From the NCBI RefSeq assembly GCF_025787225.1, contig NZ_CP090958.1, positions 2,094,550-2,158,549 on the forward strand: a DNA stretch of 64,000 bases, given 5' to 3'. Every line of letters starts with the position of its first letter. Within the stretch, counting starts at the first letter, position 1. A model generated the notes under the pieces. That model was not told where the DNA came from and ran no database searches. It was given only the letters and a program-made list of their open reading frames with translations. The DNA comes from Saxibacter everestensis. Its GTDB lineage: Bacteria > Actinomycetota > Actinomycetes > Actinomycetales > Brevibacteriaceae. The position numbers were made by a program, and so were the translations under genes. Positions 1-9,728 of this stretch are shown one piece after another.

Positions 1-18
1 TCGCACTGCCATCCCCGG

Positions 19-519
19 TCACATGTGCGTGGCGTCCGGATCGACGTAGGAAATCCGCGCCCGCTGCACAACGACCGCGTCGATGATGGCGTTACCGATC
101 ACCGCGACGGCCAGGGTGAGGAACAGCGTGCCGCCGTGGATGCCGTCGACCTTGCTCAGCTGACTGGCCAGGATGAGGAAGAGCACGGCCTTGAACAGGA
201 ACCCTGCCATCAGCGCGCCGGCCAGCCCGGTGAGGGACAATGTGCGGCCGACATACATGGTCAGTGCGGTGATTCCGAGGAAAACGGCAGCCATGCCGGC
301 ACCGATCAGCGCGCCGGCGACCCCGGGGGCACCGGCAACGAAGTAGCCGACAACGGCACCGACGACCGCGATCGCGGCGGCGAAACTCACGCCATAGACC
401 AGCAGCAGTTTCCAAACCCTTCGCCATTGCAGCTCGACGGCGGTCGGCTTCCGGTCACGGGCCGGCCGGAACGGGTCCGGCGCTCCGGAGGGCCCGGGTC
501 CGCCTGGCGGGTTACTCAT
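19..519 (-). CDS. AtpI-like membrane protein (ATP synthase protein I family)
   Basis: Small integral membrane protein of 166 residues. A Pro/Gly-rich cytoplasmic head (1-35) is followed by four hydrophobic segments at about 38-62, 66-90, 95-120 and 129-150. This size and topology fit the AtpI/ATP synthase I family, which assists F-type ATP synthase c-ring assembly or ion supply. Context supports the call: it follows wecA directly (its ATG abuts the wecA stop), as in other Actinobacteria, where atpB comes next; here that lies beyond the left edge. No catalytic motif is expected. The family call rests mainly on topology and position. Confidence 0.75.
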   Translation of the reverse strand: MSNPPGGPGPSGAPDPFRPARDRKPTAVELQWRRVWKLLLVYGVSFAAAIAVVGAVVGYFVAGAPGVAGALIGAGMAAVFLGITALTMYVGRTLSLTGLAGALMAGFLFKAVLFLILASQLSKVDGIHGGTLFLTLAVAVIGNAIIDAVVVQRARISYVDPDATHM

Positions 520-1626
520 TCAACTCTCCTGGTGCTGTCGTAGTTTGCGGCGCAGTGGCGAAAAGGTCAGTACGAGCGTAATGATTGCCAGACCCAACGA
601 GAGTGGGACGACGATCCGCCAACTGACCATCAGGAATGCAACGCAGCCAAACGCCACGATTGCTACCCAGAGGTACATGATCAGCACGGCCCGCGCGTGG
701 GTGTGCCCCAGGCCGAGCATCCGGTGATGCAGGTGCTTTGCGTCCGCACTGAACGGCGATTTCCCAGCGCGCAGCCGCCGGATCACAGCCAGGGCCAAGT
801 CTGTCAGCGGCAGTATCAACACCGCAACCGGCAGCAGCACCGGAAGAAACGTCGGAATGACCCGCTCCTGCGAGATAAGCGCGGGGTCAACCTGTCCGGT
901 GACCCGGATCGCCGAACCCGCCAGCAGCAAGCCGATCAGCATCGAGCCCGAGTCACCCATGAAAATATGCGCGGGATTGAAATTGTGCGGCAGAAAACCG
1001 ATACAGGCGCCGACCAGCGAGGCGATGATCAACGACGCCAGGTTGGCGTAGGTGTTCTGGTTCGCGTCGATCGCCAGGTAATAGGTGTAGAGGAAGAATG
1101 CACTGCCGCCGATTGCCACCACCCCGGCTGCCAGGCCGTCGAGCCCGTCCACGAAGTTGATCGCGTTGATCGTGAGCACGACAACGAAAATCGTCAGAAA
1201 CATCGAGGTGCGCGATGAGGCGATAAACAGCCCGTTGACCGGCAACGACACCAGCGATACACCGTTAATCGCCATGAACCCCGCGGCAAGTACCTGACCA
1301 GCGAGCTTGGTGATCCAGTTGAGGTCCCAGATGTCGTCGACAACGCCGAGCACGCAGAGCAGTACCGCGGCGCCAAGCACGCCGAGCACGAGGTTGCTGT
1401 CGGAGAAGATCGGCTGCAGGAACGGCATCTGGCTTGCGACCGCGAAAGCAACGAGCACACCGCACAGCATCGCCACGCCGCCGAGCCTTGGGGTCGGCAC
1501 CTTGTGCACGTCCCGATCCCGTAACGGGGCGAAGACCAGCTTCCGCTCCGCCAGGCGACGCACCATGGGCGTCATCAGGTAGGCCACCGCGGCGGCCACA
1601 AGCATGATCAGCAGATAGCCGCGCAC
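520..1626 (-). CDS. wecA: UDP-GlcNAc:undecaprenyl-phosphate GlcNAc-1-phosphate transferase (WecA/TagO family)
   Basis: Polytopic membrane enzyme of the MraY/WecA superfamily, 368 residues. It transfers a sugar-1-phosphate from UDP-GlcNAc to a polyprenyl phosphate carrier, starting arabinogalactan/teichoic or other wall glycan synthesis. Visible hallmarks are the Mg-binding pair VVDD (about 96-99), NFVDGLDG (157-164), FMGDSGS (222-228) and the C-terminal HLHHR loop near 300, which favours WecA over MraY. About eleven hydrophobic segments are present. It lies between tsaC (stop abuts) and atpI, the same order as Rv1301-rfe-atpI in M. tuberculosis, and is probably cotranscribed with them. Confidence 0.9.
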   Translation of the reverse strand: MRGYLLIMLVAAAVAYLMTPMVRRLAERKLVFAPLRDRDVHKVPTPRLGGVAMLCGVLVAFAVASQMPFLQPIFSDSNLVLGVLGAAVLLCVLGVVDDIWDLNWITKLAGQVLAAGFMAINGVSLVSLPVNGLFIASSRTSMFLTIFVVVLTINAINFVDGLDGLAAGVVAIGGSAFFLYTYYLAIDANQNTYANLASLIIASLVGACIGFLPHNFNPAHIFMGDSGSMLIGLLLAGSAIRVTGQVDPALISQERVIPTFLPVLLPVAVLILPLTDLALAVIRRLRAGKSPFSADAKHLHHRMLGLGHTHARAVLIMYLWVAIVAFGCVAFLMVSWRIVVPLSLGLAIITLVLTFSPLRRKLRQHQES

Positions 1627-2442
1627 CTAGGCTCGCTCATTACCGTCGTTGTCGAGTTCCGCGTCATCGGCGAGCGGCGGGTCTGAATCCGGCACCACCT
1701 CGTCGAACAGGGCGGTTGTGTCATCCTGGTCTTCGGCCGCGGCAGCCGTATCGGATGGCGCAGCGTCGGGTTCTGCCACAGCCCTGGCCGGATTACCGTC
1801 GACGTCCAGCAGTTCCGGGACGACAACCCGCAGCGCATCAAGCGTGATCGCGCCCTGACGCACCACTCGCAGAGGAGTTACGGTGGCGTCGACAATCGTC
1901 GAGGGCGCCGCACTTCCCGAAGCGCCTGACTCCAGGTACAACTGGACGGATTCGCCGAGTTGGTCCCTGGCCTCGTCGGCGGTGGCGGCGGCGGGCTTCC
2001 CGGTCTTGTTGGCACTGGAGACCGCGAGCGGACCCGTGCGCCGCAAGATGGCGAGCGCTGTATCGTCGGCCGGCATCCGAATCGCCACCGTGCCATGGGT
2101 GTCGCCCAGGTCCCAGTCGAGGGATGGCTGCGCCTGACAGATTATGGTCAGAGCGCCCGGCCAGAATTCAGTGGCCAGGCGGCGACCCGCGTCCGGAACG
2201 TCGCTTGCCAGCCCGTCCAGGGTTTCAACCCGCGGGATCAGCACTGGAGGAGGCATGTCCCTCCCCCGGCCCTTCGCTGAAAGCAGCGCCGCGACGGCAT
2301 CTGCCGAGAAGGCATCTGCGCCGACACCGTAGACGGTATCGGTCGGCAGCACAATCAGCTCACCGCGTTCGATCGTTCGGGCTGCCTCGTCGAGGATCAA
2401 ATCCTGCAGATCGTCGTTACGGCAATCGTAAAACTTGCTCAC
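1627..2442 (-). CDS. tsaC: L-threonylcarbamoyladenylate synthase (Sua5/YrdC/TsaC family)
   Basis: Makes threonylcarbamoyl-AMP from Thr, bicarbonate and ATP, the first step of the t6A37 modification of ANN-decoding tRNAs. The YrdC domain fills residues 1-200, with PTDTVYG near residue 33, a KGR segment near 60 and SSANKTG further on, which form the nucleotide/Thr pocket. Residues beyond about 215 are an acidic Asp/Glu/Ala tail without a domain; the larger Sua5 C-terminal domain is absent. I prefer the GTG at 2442 (product begins MSKFYDC) over an upstream TTG. It follows prmC after a short gap, in the usual prfA-prmC-tsaC order. Confidence 0.9.
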   Translation of the reverse strand: MSKFYDCRNDDLQDLILDEAARTIERGELIVLPTDTVYGVGADAFSADAVAALLSAKGRGRDMPPPVLIPRVETLDGLASDVPDAGRRLATEFWPGALTIICQAQPSLDWDLGDTHGTVAIRMPADDTALAILRRTGPLAVSSANKTGKPAAATADEARDQLGESVQLYLESGASGSAAPSTIVDATVTPLRVVRQGAITLDALRVVVPELLDVDGNPARAVAEPDAAPSDTAAAAEDQDDTTALFDEVVPDSDPPLADDAELDNDGNERA

Positions 2443-2464
2443 GATCAACTAGTCTCTCACTTCC

Positions 2465-3418
2465 TCAGTCCGGCGCAGTTCCCTGACGCTTAATTCTCCT
2501 GGCGGCGGTCACCCGATCGCGACCGGTCAGATCCCGGTGTGTCTCGATCCCAGCCCAGATTTCCTGGCTCTGCAACATATAACGGACCGTCGCGCCCTGC
2601 TCCTCGGAGTGCTCCATTGCGAAATAGCCGTCATCGACGAGCAATGCGCCGGCTCGCTGAGCGATTGCCGCCGGTATCCGCAGCCCGTCGGCGCTTCCGC
2701 CGTAGAGCGCCATGTCCGGGTCATGGTCGCGCACCTCCGGATCCACCGGCGTCGCGCCGTGCGGAATGTAGGGCGGATTGCTGACAACCACATCGATACC
2801 GGCCTCGTGTCCAGCCAGTGCAGTCGCGGCATCGGCCCGGACCAGTTCGACTTTACTGCCGGTCTCGGCGAGCCGATCCCGGTACGCCGCCAGGTTCTGC
2901 TCGGACCAGGCGAAAGCCTCTTTTGACAGCTCAACGCCGAAAACCTGGCTGCCCGGGGCCTCCAGGGCCAGGGACAGCGTCATAGCGGCCGATCCGGCGC
3001 AGAGGTCCGCGGCCGCTACCGCCCTGGCATCATCCGCACCGACGCCGGCAGAAGGGCTGGCGCAGGTCCGCCGCTGGTGGGCGCGCCGAAGTGCCGAGAT
3101 TCCGAGGCCCGCGAGCAGTTCCGTCTCGGGGCGCGGCACGAAGACCCCTGGACCCACCCTGACCTCAACGTGCCGGAAGTAGGCGATCCCGGTCAGGTGC
3201 TGCAGCGGAACCCGCTCGGCCCGAAGCCGGATCAGCTCGTCAAATCTGCTCAGTTGTTCCGGGCCGAACGCTTCGTCGCCGAGCGCCAGCCGGGTGTGCA
3301 GCTGAGCGACGGTCAGGCCGAGTACGTGCGCGGCGAGCGACCTCGCATCGGATGACGAGGCGTCGATTCCTGCCGCCGCCAGTTCGGCGGCGGCGTGATT
3401 AAGCTGAGCTCGAATCAT
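2465..3418 (-). CDS. prmC: Peptide chain release factor N5-glutamine methyltransferase
   Basis: SAM-dependent methyltransferase that methylates the Gln of the GGQ motif in release factors; its substrate RF1 is encoded just upstream. The 317-residue protein has an N-terminal helical domain (1-80), the FVPRPETE segment (93-100), a SAM loop DLCAGSAAM (138-146) and the catalytic NPPY signature at 214-217. An Ala/Arg-rich insertion at about 110-135 separates FVPRPETE from the SAM loop and makes this copy slightly longer than usual. The ATG at 3418 lies 47 bases after the prfA stop. Confidence 0.93.
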   Translation of the reverse strand: MIRAQLNHAAAELAAAGIDASSSDARSLAAHVLGLTVAQLHTRLALGDEAFGPEQLSRFDELIRLRAERVPLQHLTGIAYFRHVEVRVGPGVFVPRPETELLAGLGISALRRAHQRRTCASPSAGVGADDARAVAAADLCAGSAAMTLSLALEAPGSQVFGVELSKEAFAWSEQNLAAYRDRLAETGSKVELVRADAATALAGHEAGIDVVVSNPPYIPHGATPVDPEVRDHDPDMALYGGSADGLRIPAAIAQRAGALLVDDGYFAMEHSEEQGATVRYMLQSQEIWAGIETHRDLTGRDRVTAARRIKRQGTAPD

Positions 3419-3465
3419 GGCATGACTTTCGCTTCACGTGCGCTGGGAGCGGGCGGGACGGACGA

Positions 3466-4563
3466 CTATTCAGCCAAAGCGTCATCGAGGCGGGATTCCT
3501 GGTCGGCGATCAGGCACGACTGGACGACAGGCTCCAGGTCGCCGGTCAGAACCTGATCCAGGTTGTACGCCTTGTATCCCGTGCGGTGGTCCACGATCCG
3601 GTTCTCCGGGAAGTTGTAGGTCCGGATCCGCTCCGAGCGGTCGACTGTTCGGACCTGCGACTTGCGGACCAACGATGCGGCCGCATCCGCCTCTTCCTGT
3701 TGCCGTGCCAGCAGCCGGGCGCGCAGGATACGCATTGCCTGCTCCCGGTTCTGCAACTGGGACTTCTCATTCTGGCAGCTGGCCACAATTCCGGTCGGGA
3801 TATGCGTTATTCGCACCGCGGAGTCGGTCGTGTTCACTGACTGCCCACCCGGGCCGGAGGAACGGTAGACGTCAATCCGGATCTCGTTGGCCGCGATGTC
3901 GACCTCCTCCGGCACGTCGACCTCGGGGAAAACCAGAACGCCGGCAGCGGAGGTGTGGATCCGTCCCTGTGACTCGGTGACCGGAACCCGCTGGACCCGG
4001 TGCACGCCACCCTCGAACTTCATCCTCGCCCAGACTCCGTTGGCGGGATCGTTGCTGGTGCTCTTCAGTGCTACCTGAATATCCTTGTAGCCGCCGAGAA
4101 CACTCTCGGTTGAATCAATCACCTCGGACTTCCAGCCCCGTGATTCGGCGTACTTCAGATACATCTTCAGCAGATCACCGGCGAACAGCGCTGACTCGTC
4201 GCCGCCCTCCCCCGCCTTGATCTCCAGGATTGTGTCTCTGCCATCGTCAGGATCCCGCGGCACCAGCAGCTGACGAAGCTTTGCGGCAGACTCGTCGAGG
4301 GCAGGCTCAAGTTCCTTCACCTCGGAGATGAACGACGGATCCTCGGCAGCGAACTCCCTGGCAGCCTGGAGGTCGTCGGAAAGCGCGTGCCACTCGTTGT
4401 AACCTTCAACAATTCGTTCCAGCTCGGCGTACCGGCGACCGAGCTTTTTCGCCATCCCGGCATTTGCGTGCACCGCGGGATCGGCCAACTGCTCCTGCAG
4501 CTGCCGATGCTCATCGATGAGCGCGCGCACCGAATCGAAGTTCTGGTTCACCGCTTCAGCCAT
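3466..4563 (-). CDS. prfA: Peptide chain release factor 1
   Basis: Class I release factor for UAA and UAG codons, 365 residues as expected. The catalytic GGQ loop is at 239-241 (context SGPGGQSVN). The codon-recognition tripeptide is PVT at about 194-196, which matches the PxT signature of RF1; RF2 would have SPF. The N-terminal coiled region (1-100) contacts the ribosome. The ATG at 4563 has a purine-rich stretch about 12 bases upstream. It lies between rho and prmC, but the rpmE gene that sits between rho and prfA in mycobacteria is missing here. Confidence 0.95.
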   Translation of the reverse strand: MAEAVNQNFDSVRALIDEHRQLQEQLADPAVHANAGMAKKLGRRYAELERIVEGYNEWHALSDDLQAAREFAAEDPSFISEVKELEPALDESAAKLRQLLVPRDPDDGRDTILEIKAGEGGDESALFAGDLLKMYLKYAESRGWKSEVIDSTESVLGGYKDIQVALKSTSNDPANGVWARMKFEGGVHRVQRVPVTESQGRIHTSAAGVLVFPEVDVPEEVDIAANEIRIDVYRSSGPGGQSVNTTDSAVRITHIPTGIVASCQNEKSQLQNREQAMRILRARLLARQQEEADAAASLVRKSQVRTVDRSERIRTYNFPENRIVDHRTGYKAYNLDQVLTGDLEPVVQSCLIADQESRLDDALAE

Positions 4564-4641
4564 GTATCTGTCATCTACTTCCGTATGGATCCGTGCGGGT
4601 ACGAGACTCTTGCACCGATAGTCGTCAAATAATGAGGGAAC

Positions 4642-4700
4642 GACAAATCCCCGCCCGGAACGACCCGCGCAGTGCTGCGTGGGTCGTTCCGGGCGGGGAT
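4642..4700 (-). terminator. Strong hairpin terminator after rho
   Basis: A 20-base arm at 4647-4666 pairs perfectly with 4681-4700. The inner bases extend the stem by about five more pairs across a G-T wobble, leaving a tiny loop. On the minus strand the hairpin begins a few bases after the rho stop codon and is followed by TTTGTCGTT, a weak U-tract. It separates rho from prfA transcription at least in part. Confidence 0.75.
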
Positions 4701-4707
4701 AGCCTAG

Positions 4708-6849
4708 CTAGTCGTCCGCGGCCGAGCCGGGCAACGGAGTCGTCTTCTGGACCTGCATCAGGAACTCGACATTGGAGCTGGTTTCCTTGATCTTGCCCAG
4801 AAGCAGTTCCACCGCCTGCTGCTGCTCGAGGCCCGAGAGCACCCGACGCAGCTTCCACATGATCTTGGTCTCTTCGGCGCTCATCAAGTTTTCTTCCCGG
4901 CGGGTACTCGAAGCGTTGACGTCGACGGCGGGGTAGATCCGCTTTTCGGCCAGCGCCCGGGAAAGGCGCAACTCCATGTTGCCGGTTCCCTTGAACTCTT
5001 CGAAGATCACCTCGTCCATCTTCGAACCGGTTTCAACCAGTGCGGTCGCCATGATGGTGAGCGAGCCGCCGCCCTCGATGTTGCGGGCGGCACCGAAGAA
5101 GCGTTTCGGCGGGTACAGCGCGTTCGCGTCCACACCACCGGACAGGATTCGGCCCGAGGCGGGCTGCGCCAGGTTGTAGGCGCGTCCCAGCCGGGTCATG
5201 TTGTCCAACAGGACGACTACGTCAGTGCCCATTTCCACCAGCCGCTTGGCCCGTTCGATCGCCAGCTCGGCAATCGTTGTGTGGTCCTCGGCAGGCCGGT
5301 CGAAGGTGGAGGCGATGACCTCGCCCTTCACCGCGCGCTGCATATCGGTGACCTCTTCCGGACGCTCGTCGACCAACACGACCATGAGGTGGACCTCAGG
5401 GTTGTTAGTCGAAATCGCGTTGGCGATCTGCTGCATGATCATCGTCTTACCCGCCTTCGGCGGCGACACGATCAGGCCGCGCTGGCCCTTGCCGATCGGT
5501 GCCACCAGGTCGATGATCCTGGTGGAAACGATCTTCGATTCGGTCTCCAGCCGCAGTCGTTCCTGCGGGTAGAGCGGCGTAAGCTTGCCGAATTCGACGC
5601 GGCGCTTCGCATCCTCGACTGGCAAACCGTTCACCGAGTCGAGCCTGACAAGTGCGTTGAACTTCTGGCGCTGATTGCCGCCGTCGTTCTCGACCGGCTG
5701 CTTTACCGCGCCAACGAGGGCGTCGCCCTTGCGCAGGCCGTTCTTCTTGATCTGGCCCATGGAGACATACACGTCATTCGGTCCGGGAAGGTACCCGGAC
5801 GTGCGAACGAAGGCATAGCTGTCATGCACGTCGAGGATACCGGCCACCGGCAGCAGGATGTCGTCTTCGCGGATCTCGACATCTTCATAGTTGTCCGGGC
5901 CGCGGTTTCCGCGACGCTTGCGGTCACGAACCCTTGAGCGGCCTCGGCGGTTGCCGCGGTCGTCATCGTCGCGGCGGTTGCTGTTCTCATCGCGACGGCC
6001 ATTGCGGCGGTTGCCGCGATCTCCGCGGTCGTTACGGTCGCCCGAATCGCCGTCGCCGTCGTCATCGCGGCGGTTGCTGTTCTCATCGCGACGGTTGCTG
6101 TTCTCATCGCGACGGTCGTTGTTCTCGTCCCGGCGATTGCCCCGGTCGTTACGCCCGCCACGGTCCTTGCGGTTACCGCGGTCACGATCATTCGACTCGC
6201 TGTCGCCGTCATCGTCCCGGCGGTTGCTCCGCTCGTTACGGTCAGTACGCTCATCGCGGCGCTCGCTACGGTCAGTGCGCTCATTACGGTCGTCACGACG
6301 GTTGCGATCCGAGCGGTCCTTGCGGTTGCCGCGCTCGGCCTGGCCATCATCGGCTGTGCGCTCGGATGATCGCGACTCGGCGACTTCCTCGCTGGCTGCC
6401 GGGGCGTTGTCGCCCTCGGTTGCATTGCCACGGGAGCTCTGGCGTCCCCGTCCGCGGCCACGGCCACGTTCACTACCGGCCGCGTCCTGTCCCGAAGACC
6501 GATCGGCCTGAACCTCGGTTGCGGGGCTTCCTGCGTCCGGAGCTGCTGCTTCGGCTGGTGCTGGCGAGGCGACCGGAGCTGCTGCTTCCGCCGGTGCCGT
6601 CGCGGTTCGGGCCTCGCGGCGCTTGGCCGGTGCTCCCTGGGACTTTGCGGTTGAGCGCTCGCCGTTGCTCGGGGCCTGCTTGCCCTTGATCGCCTCGATG
6701 AGGTCACTCTTGCGCATTTTGCCGGTGCCCTTGAGGCCCAGCTCGGATGCCATGGCCTGCAGCTGCGGCAAGCGCAGTGCGGTGAGGCTTCCGGATCGGC
6801 TCGGCCCGCTGGAAACGGGCTGCTGAACCTCGGCGGTGATTTCGGTCAC
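4708..6849 (-). CDS. rho: Transcription termination factor Rho with charged N-terminal insertion
   Basis: Hexameric RNA-dependent ATPase/helicase that terminates transcription. From the GTG at 6849 (preceded by a GGGGAAGGA ribosome site) it has 713 residues. The N-terminal Rho helix-extension (about 15-55) carries [17 protein letters not shown] low-complexity region (about 55-320) is rich in Arg/Asp/Asn/Gly with repeated NRRDEN-type units. The cold-shock RNA-binding fold and the RecA-like ATPase follow, with Walker A PPKAGKT, the Walker B segment [11 protein letters not shown] and an R-loop near [11 protein letters not shown]. The long polar insertion is typical of actinobacterial Rho and binds RNA in studied relatives. 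An in-frame start farther upstream would add 16 residues but has no ribosome site. Confidence 0.95.
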   Translation of the reverse strand: MTEITAEVQQPVSSGPSRSGSLTALRLPQLQAMASELGLKGTGKMRKSDLIEAIKGKQAPSNGERSTAKSQGAPAKRREARTATAPAEAAAPVASPAPAEAAAPDAGSPATEVQADRSSGQDAAGSERGRGRGRGRQSSRGNATEGDNAPAASEEVAESRSSERTADDGQAERGNRKDRSDRNRRDDRNERTDRSERRDERTDRNERSNRRDDDGDSESNDRDRGNRKDRGGRNDRGNRRDENNDRRDENSNRRDENSNRRDDDGDGDSGDRNDRGDRGNRRNGRRDENSNRRDDDDRGNRRGRSRVRDRKRRGNRGPDNYEDVEIREDDILLPVAGILDVHDSYAFVRTSGYLPGPNDVYVSMGQIKKNGLRKGDALVGAVKQPVENDGGNQRQKFNALVRLDSVNGLPVEDAKRRVEFGKLTPLYPQERLRLETESKIVSTRIIDLVAPIGKGQRGLIVSPPKAGKTMIMQQIANAISTNNPEVHLMVVLVDERPEEVTDMQRAVKGEVIASTFDRPAEDHTTIAELAIERAKRLVEMGTDVVVLLDNMTRLGRAYNLAQPASGRILSGGVDANALYPPKRFFGAARNIEGGGSLTIMATALVETGSKMDEVIFEEFKGTGNMELRLSRALAEKRIYPAVDVNASSTRREENLMSAEETKIMWKLRRVLSGLEQQQAVELLLGKIKETSSNVEFLMQVQKTTPLPGSAADD

Positions 6850-7248
6850 GAAGGATCCTTCCCCTCGTATGCGGTTGTCGTTTATTAACGAATACAACCG
6901 GGATGGACAACCCGGGGTGTTTCGGGTCGTAGCAGATAAATTGGCTGAAATTTACGTAGTCCTCGCCCTCGACCTGGGCTACATGAGAGCGGTCGAAGGC
7001 CGAGAATACGAGATGTGCATCGGCGTCCCGGGTCGTAATACTTAGCGGGGTTTTGCGTGCGTGCCTGACGCCACTCAGTTGCTGACTTCTTACCGAGGGA
7101 ATCGACACACCGTGCCTGATCCTTTGCCATGAGGCGATGTCGAAGGACTTTGCCTTGGGCACCTAGCCGTTGACGTTACTTGCCAGGAATCAGGCCGGTC
7201 GATGCACCTCCACTGTAACACTTACCCCGGGTTCCGTGCGCGACCCCG
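6850..7248 (-). promoter_or_regulatory. Long 5' leader/promoter region of rho
   Basis: About 400 bases lie between the cls stop and the rho GTG. A TACAGT-like -10 element near 7215 could give a leader of roughly 350 nt. The reading frames here lack ribosome sites and have mixed codon choice, so I do not call a gene. Long autoregulated leaders are known for rho in other bacteria; no known riboswitch fold was recognised. Confidence 0.35.
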
Positions 7249-8727
7249 CTACTGCAGGGCCGAGGTAAGCCGGCACAAGTTGTCGACGTAGCGCTGCCAC
7301 AGCGGACGTTGAACCCAGTTTTCGAGGTGTAGCTGGCGACTGTCGCGCCGGTACTGGTCCTCGATCTTCCGTACTTCAGCGACAAACTCCGGAGCGCAGA
7401 CCATAAGTGAGATCTCCAGATTCAGCGAGAACGAACGCATGTCCATGTTCGAGGAGCCGACCACGGCGACATCGTCGTCAATCGTGACGAGCTTCGAGTG
7501 CAGCACGTAAGGCGACTTGTACAGGAAGATCTGCACACCGGCGCGGAGCAGCATTTCGTAGTAGGACCGCTGGGCGTGATAGACCAGCCACTGATCGCTG
7601 GTCTCCCCCATGAAGATCTGCACGTCAAGACCGCGTTGCGCAGCGGTTGTGATGGCGTAAAGCATCGACTCATCCGGAACGAAGTATGGGCTGGTAATGA
7701 CCACTCGTTCTCGGGCGCTGTAGAGCAGCGCATTGAAGAGCCGCAGGTTGTTCTCACCCTCGAACCCGGGTCCGCTCGGCACGATCTGGCATTGCAGGCC
7801 ATCGTCGAGGTCGGATGGTTCCAGCACGTTAATCACGTCGGTCAGCAGTTCGTTGGTCTCGCCGTACCAATCGCTGACGAACAGCGCGTTGATCTGGTCC
7901 ACAACCGGCCCGGTGGTACGGACCATAAGGTCCTTCCACTGCAGTCCGCGTCGCAGGTTGACCTTCTTGTTGTAGCTGCGGTCGATGATGTTCTGCGAGC
8001 CGGTGAATCCTACCGAACCGTCGATCACCAGGAGCTTTCGGTGATTGCGAAGGTCCGGACGCTGATAGTAGCCGCGCCAGGGCCGGATCGGCAGCATCCG
8101 GTACCACTCGATGTTCATCGCATCGAGCCGGTTCACCGTTCGCCGGTAGCCGACGCTCCGCGCGCTGCCGATGTGATCGAGCAACAGCCGGATCTTGACG
8201 CCCCGGTTCGCCGCGCTTTCCAGCGCCTCAATAAACGGCGTGGTGGTGCTGTCGAGGGCGAATATGTAGAACTCGACGTGCACATAGTCCTTTGCCCGGG
8301 TGATCGCATCGGTCATCGCATCCAGGGAATGCTGGTAACCGTCGAGCAGCTCGACGGCGTTGCCGCCGATCAGCGGCAGAGCGCCCAGTCGGCGGTTCAG
8401 GATTGCGGCCGAGCGCACCCAGCCCGGCAAAGTCGCCAGGTCCCCGAGCTGCTTCATGCCCTTGGTGTTACCCACGATCACCGAGTCGATGTAGTCCTGT
8501 TTCTCCCGGCGCTTCTTCGGCAGCTTCGGGCTGCCGATTGCCAGGTACAGCAAGATCCCGATGTAAGGGATGAAGAAAATTGCCAGCAGCCAGCCCAGTG
8601 CGGCCGATGGCCTCCGGTTCCGGGGCACAATTCCGATTGCCACCACGCGGATCGCGATGTCGATCGCGATCAGGGCGGCGGTGACAACTGTCGGAATGCC
8701 GGAGATGGAAACAGAAGGGAACAGCAC
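7249..8727 (-). CDS. cls: Cardiolipin synthase (phospholipase D family)
   Basis: Membrane phospholipid enzyme joining phosphatidyl groups to make cardiolipin. Two N-terminal hydrophobic segments (TVVTAALIAIDIAIRVVAIG and LGWLLAIFFIPYIGILLYLA) precede two PLD catalytic motifs: HRKLLVIDGSVGFTGSQN and HSKLVTIDDDVAVVGSSNMD. Both keep the H-x-K-x4-D triad. The GTG at 8727 is my preferred start (492 residues), 16 bases after the thrB stop, but it has only a weak ribosome site. The longest open frame would overlap thrB and is less likely. Its placement between thrB and rho suggests readthrough from the threonine genes. Confidence 0.88.
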   Translation of the reverse strand: MLFPSVSISGIPTVVTAALIAIDIAIRVVAIGIVPRNRRPSAALGWLLAIFFIPYIGILLYLAIGSPKLPKKRREKQDYIDSVIVGNTKGMKQLGDLATLPGWVRSAAILNRRLGALPLIGGNAVELLDGYQHSLDAMTDAITRAKDYVHVEFYIFALDSTTTPFIEALESAANRGVKIRLLLDHIGSARSVGYRRTVNRLDAMNIEWYRMLPIRPWRGYYQRPDLRNHRKLLVIDGSVGFTGSQNIIDRSYNKKVNLRRGLQWKDLMVRTTGPVVDQINALFVSDWYGETNELLTDVINVLEPSDLDDGLQCQIVPSGPGFEGENNLRLFNALLYSARERVVITSPYFVPDESMLYAITTAAQRGLDVQIFMGETSDQWLVYHAQRSYYEMLLRAGVQIFLYKSPYVLHSKLVTIDDDVAVVGSSNMDMRSFSLNLEISLMVCAPEFVAEVRKIEDQYRRDSRQLHLENWVQRPLWQRYVDNLCRLTSALQ

Positions 8728-8743
8728 ACTCGAACTATATCTA

Positions 8744-9724
8744 TCAGCCTGCCAGGCAGCGTGCGCCCGCGTCCGCAAGCCGGAGCGAACGAACCGTCGT
8801 CCGCGGGACCGAGGGTTCACCGCCGGTGGCACTCCACCGTTCGTCCAGCAAGCCGAGAACACGCTGCACCCGATCGGCCAGCTCCGGCTCTGCGCTCATC
8901 ACCAGGACGGTCGGGCCGGCGCCGGAAACCACGGCCGCCAGGTTCTCCGCCCGCAGGGCGTCGACGAGTTCGAGGGAATACCGCATGGCGGGACGGCGGA
9001 ACTCCTGATGCAGAAAGTCCTCGGTGCCGGCCAGCAATAGCCGGGGATCGGAAGCGAGTGCGTGAACCAGCAGCGCGGTGCGGGCGGAATTGCTGGCCGC
9101 CACACGATGGCTGACAGTTTCGGGAATCAGCCCCCGGGCCGCCTCGGTTGAAAGCCGCATAGCGGGGATGACGACGACGAAGCCAATGTCCGGACTCACC
9201 GTCAGTGGCGCCGCGTGAGCGGCACCATCGTCGTCAAGCCAGCTGACCGTCGCGCCGCCTCGGAGCGCGGGCGCGGCGTTGTCGGGATGCCCCTCGAGTT
9301 CGGTCGCCAGGGCCAACTGGGCATCGGCATCCAGACCGGCTTCCCCGGCCGATTCCAACAGGGCGCTGGCCGCGGCTATACCGGAGACAACTGCTGCGGC
9401 GGATGAGCCGAGGCCCCGGGAGTGCGGGATCAGGTTGCTGCAACGAAGCTTCAGCGCAATATCGCCTCCCCCCTCGACGCCGGCCCGGCTCAACGCGATC
9501 CGAAGGGTTTTCAGCACCAGATGGGTCTCATCATCCGGCAACGTCCCGGCGCCTTCGCCTGAGACGACGATCAGCGACGTCGAGCCGGGTTCAAGCACCT
9601 CGACATGCAGTTCGTCCCGTAGGTCGAGCGCTATGCCCAGTGAGTCGTAGCCGGGGCCGAGGTTGGCCGAGGTTGCCGGAACCGACACCGAAATTCTGGT
9701 GCCGGGGGTAAAAACCGCGTTCAC
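8744..9724 (-). CDS. thrB: Homoserine kinase
   Basis: GHMP-family kinase that phosphorylates homoserine with ATP, the step before threonine synthase. The 326-residue protein starts with the substrate strand VPATSANLGPGYDSLG and carries the ATP loop PHSRGLGSSAAAVV at about residue 100. A C-terminal GHMP domain contains SGAGPTVLVMS. The start is a GTG at 9724, four bases after the thrC stop, with GAGG about seven bases upstream. It is the third gene of a hom-thrC-thrB set whose tight spacing implies one transcript. Confidence 0.95.
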   Translation of the reverse strand: MNAVFTPGTRISVSVPATSANLGPGYDSLGIALDLRDELHVEVLEPGSTSLIVVSGEGAGTLPDDETHLVLKTLRIALSRAGVEGGGDIALKLRCSNLIPHSRGLGSSAAAVVSGIAAASALLESAGEAGLDADAQLALATELEGHPDNAAPALRGGATVSWLDDDGAAHAAPLTVSPDIGFVVVIPAMRLSTEAARGLIPETVSHRVAASNSARTALLVHALASDPRLLLAGTEDFLHQEFRRPAMRYSLELVDALRAENLAAVVSGAGPTVLVMSAEPELADRVQRVLGLLDERWSATGGEPSVPRTTVRSLRLADAGARCLAG

Positions 9725-9728
9725 TGGG

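Noticed and set aside
5950-6300. CRISPR-like periodic repeats
   Set aside because: Periodicity comes from codons for NRRDEN units in rho; no spacers or palindromic repeats.
5703-6707. Long open frames on both strands across the rho gene's 5' part
   Set aside because: They are shadows of the repetitive Arg/Asp-coding DNA; translations are low-complexity and lack ribosome sites.
7498-9114. A 538-codon plus-strand frame opposite cls and thrB
   Set aside because: Lies antisense to two well-supported genes and shows no domain; typical high-GC shadow frame.
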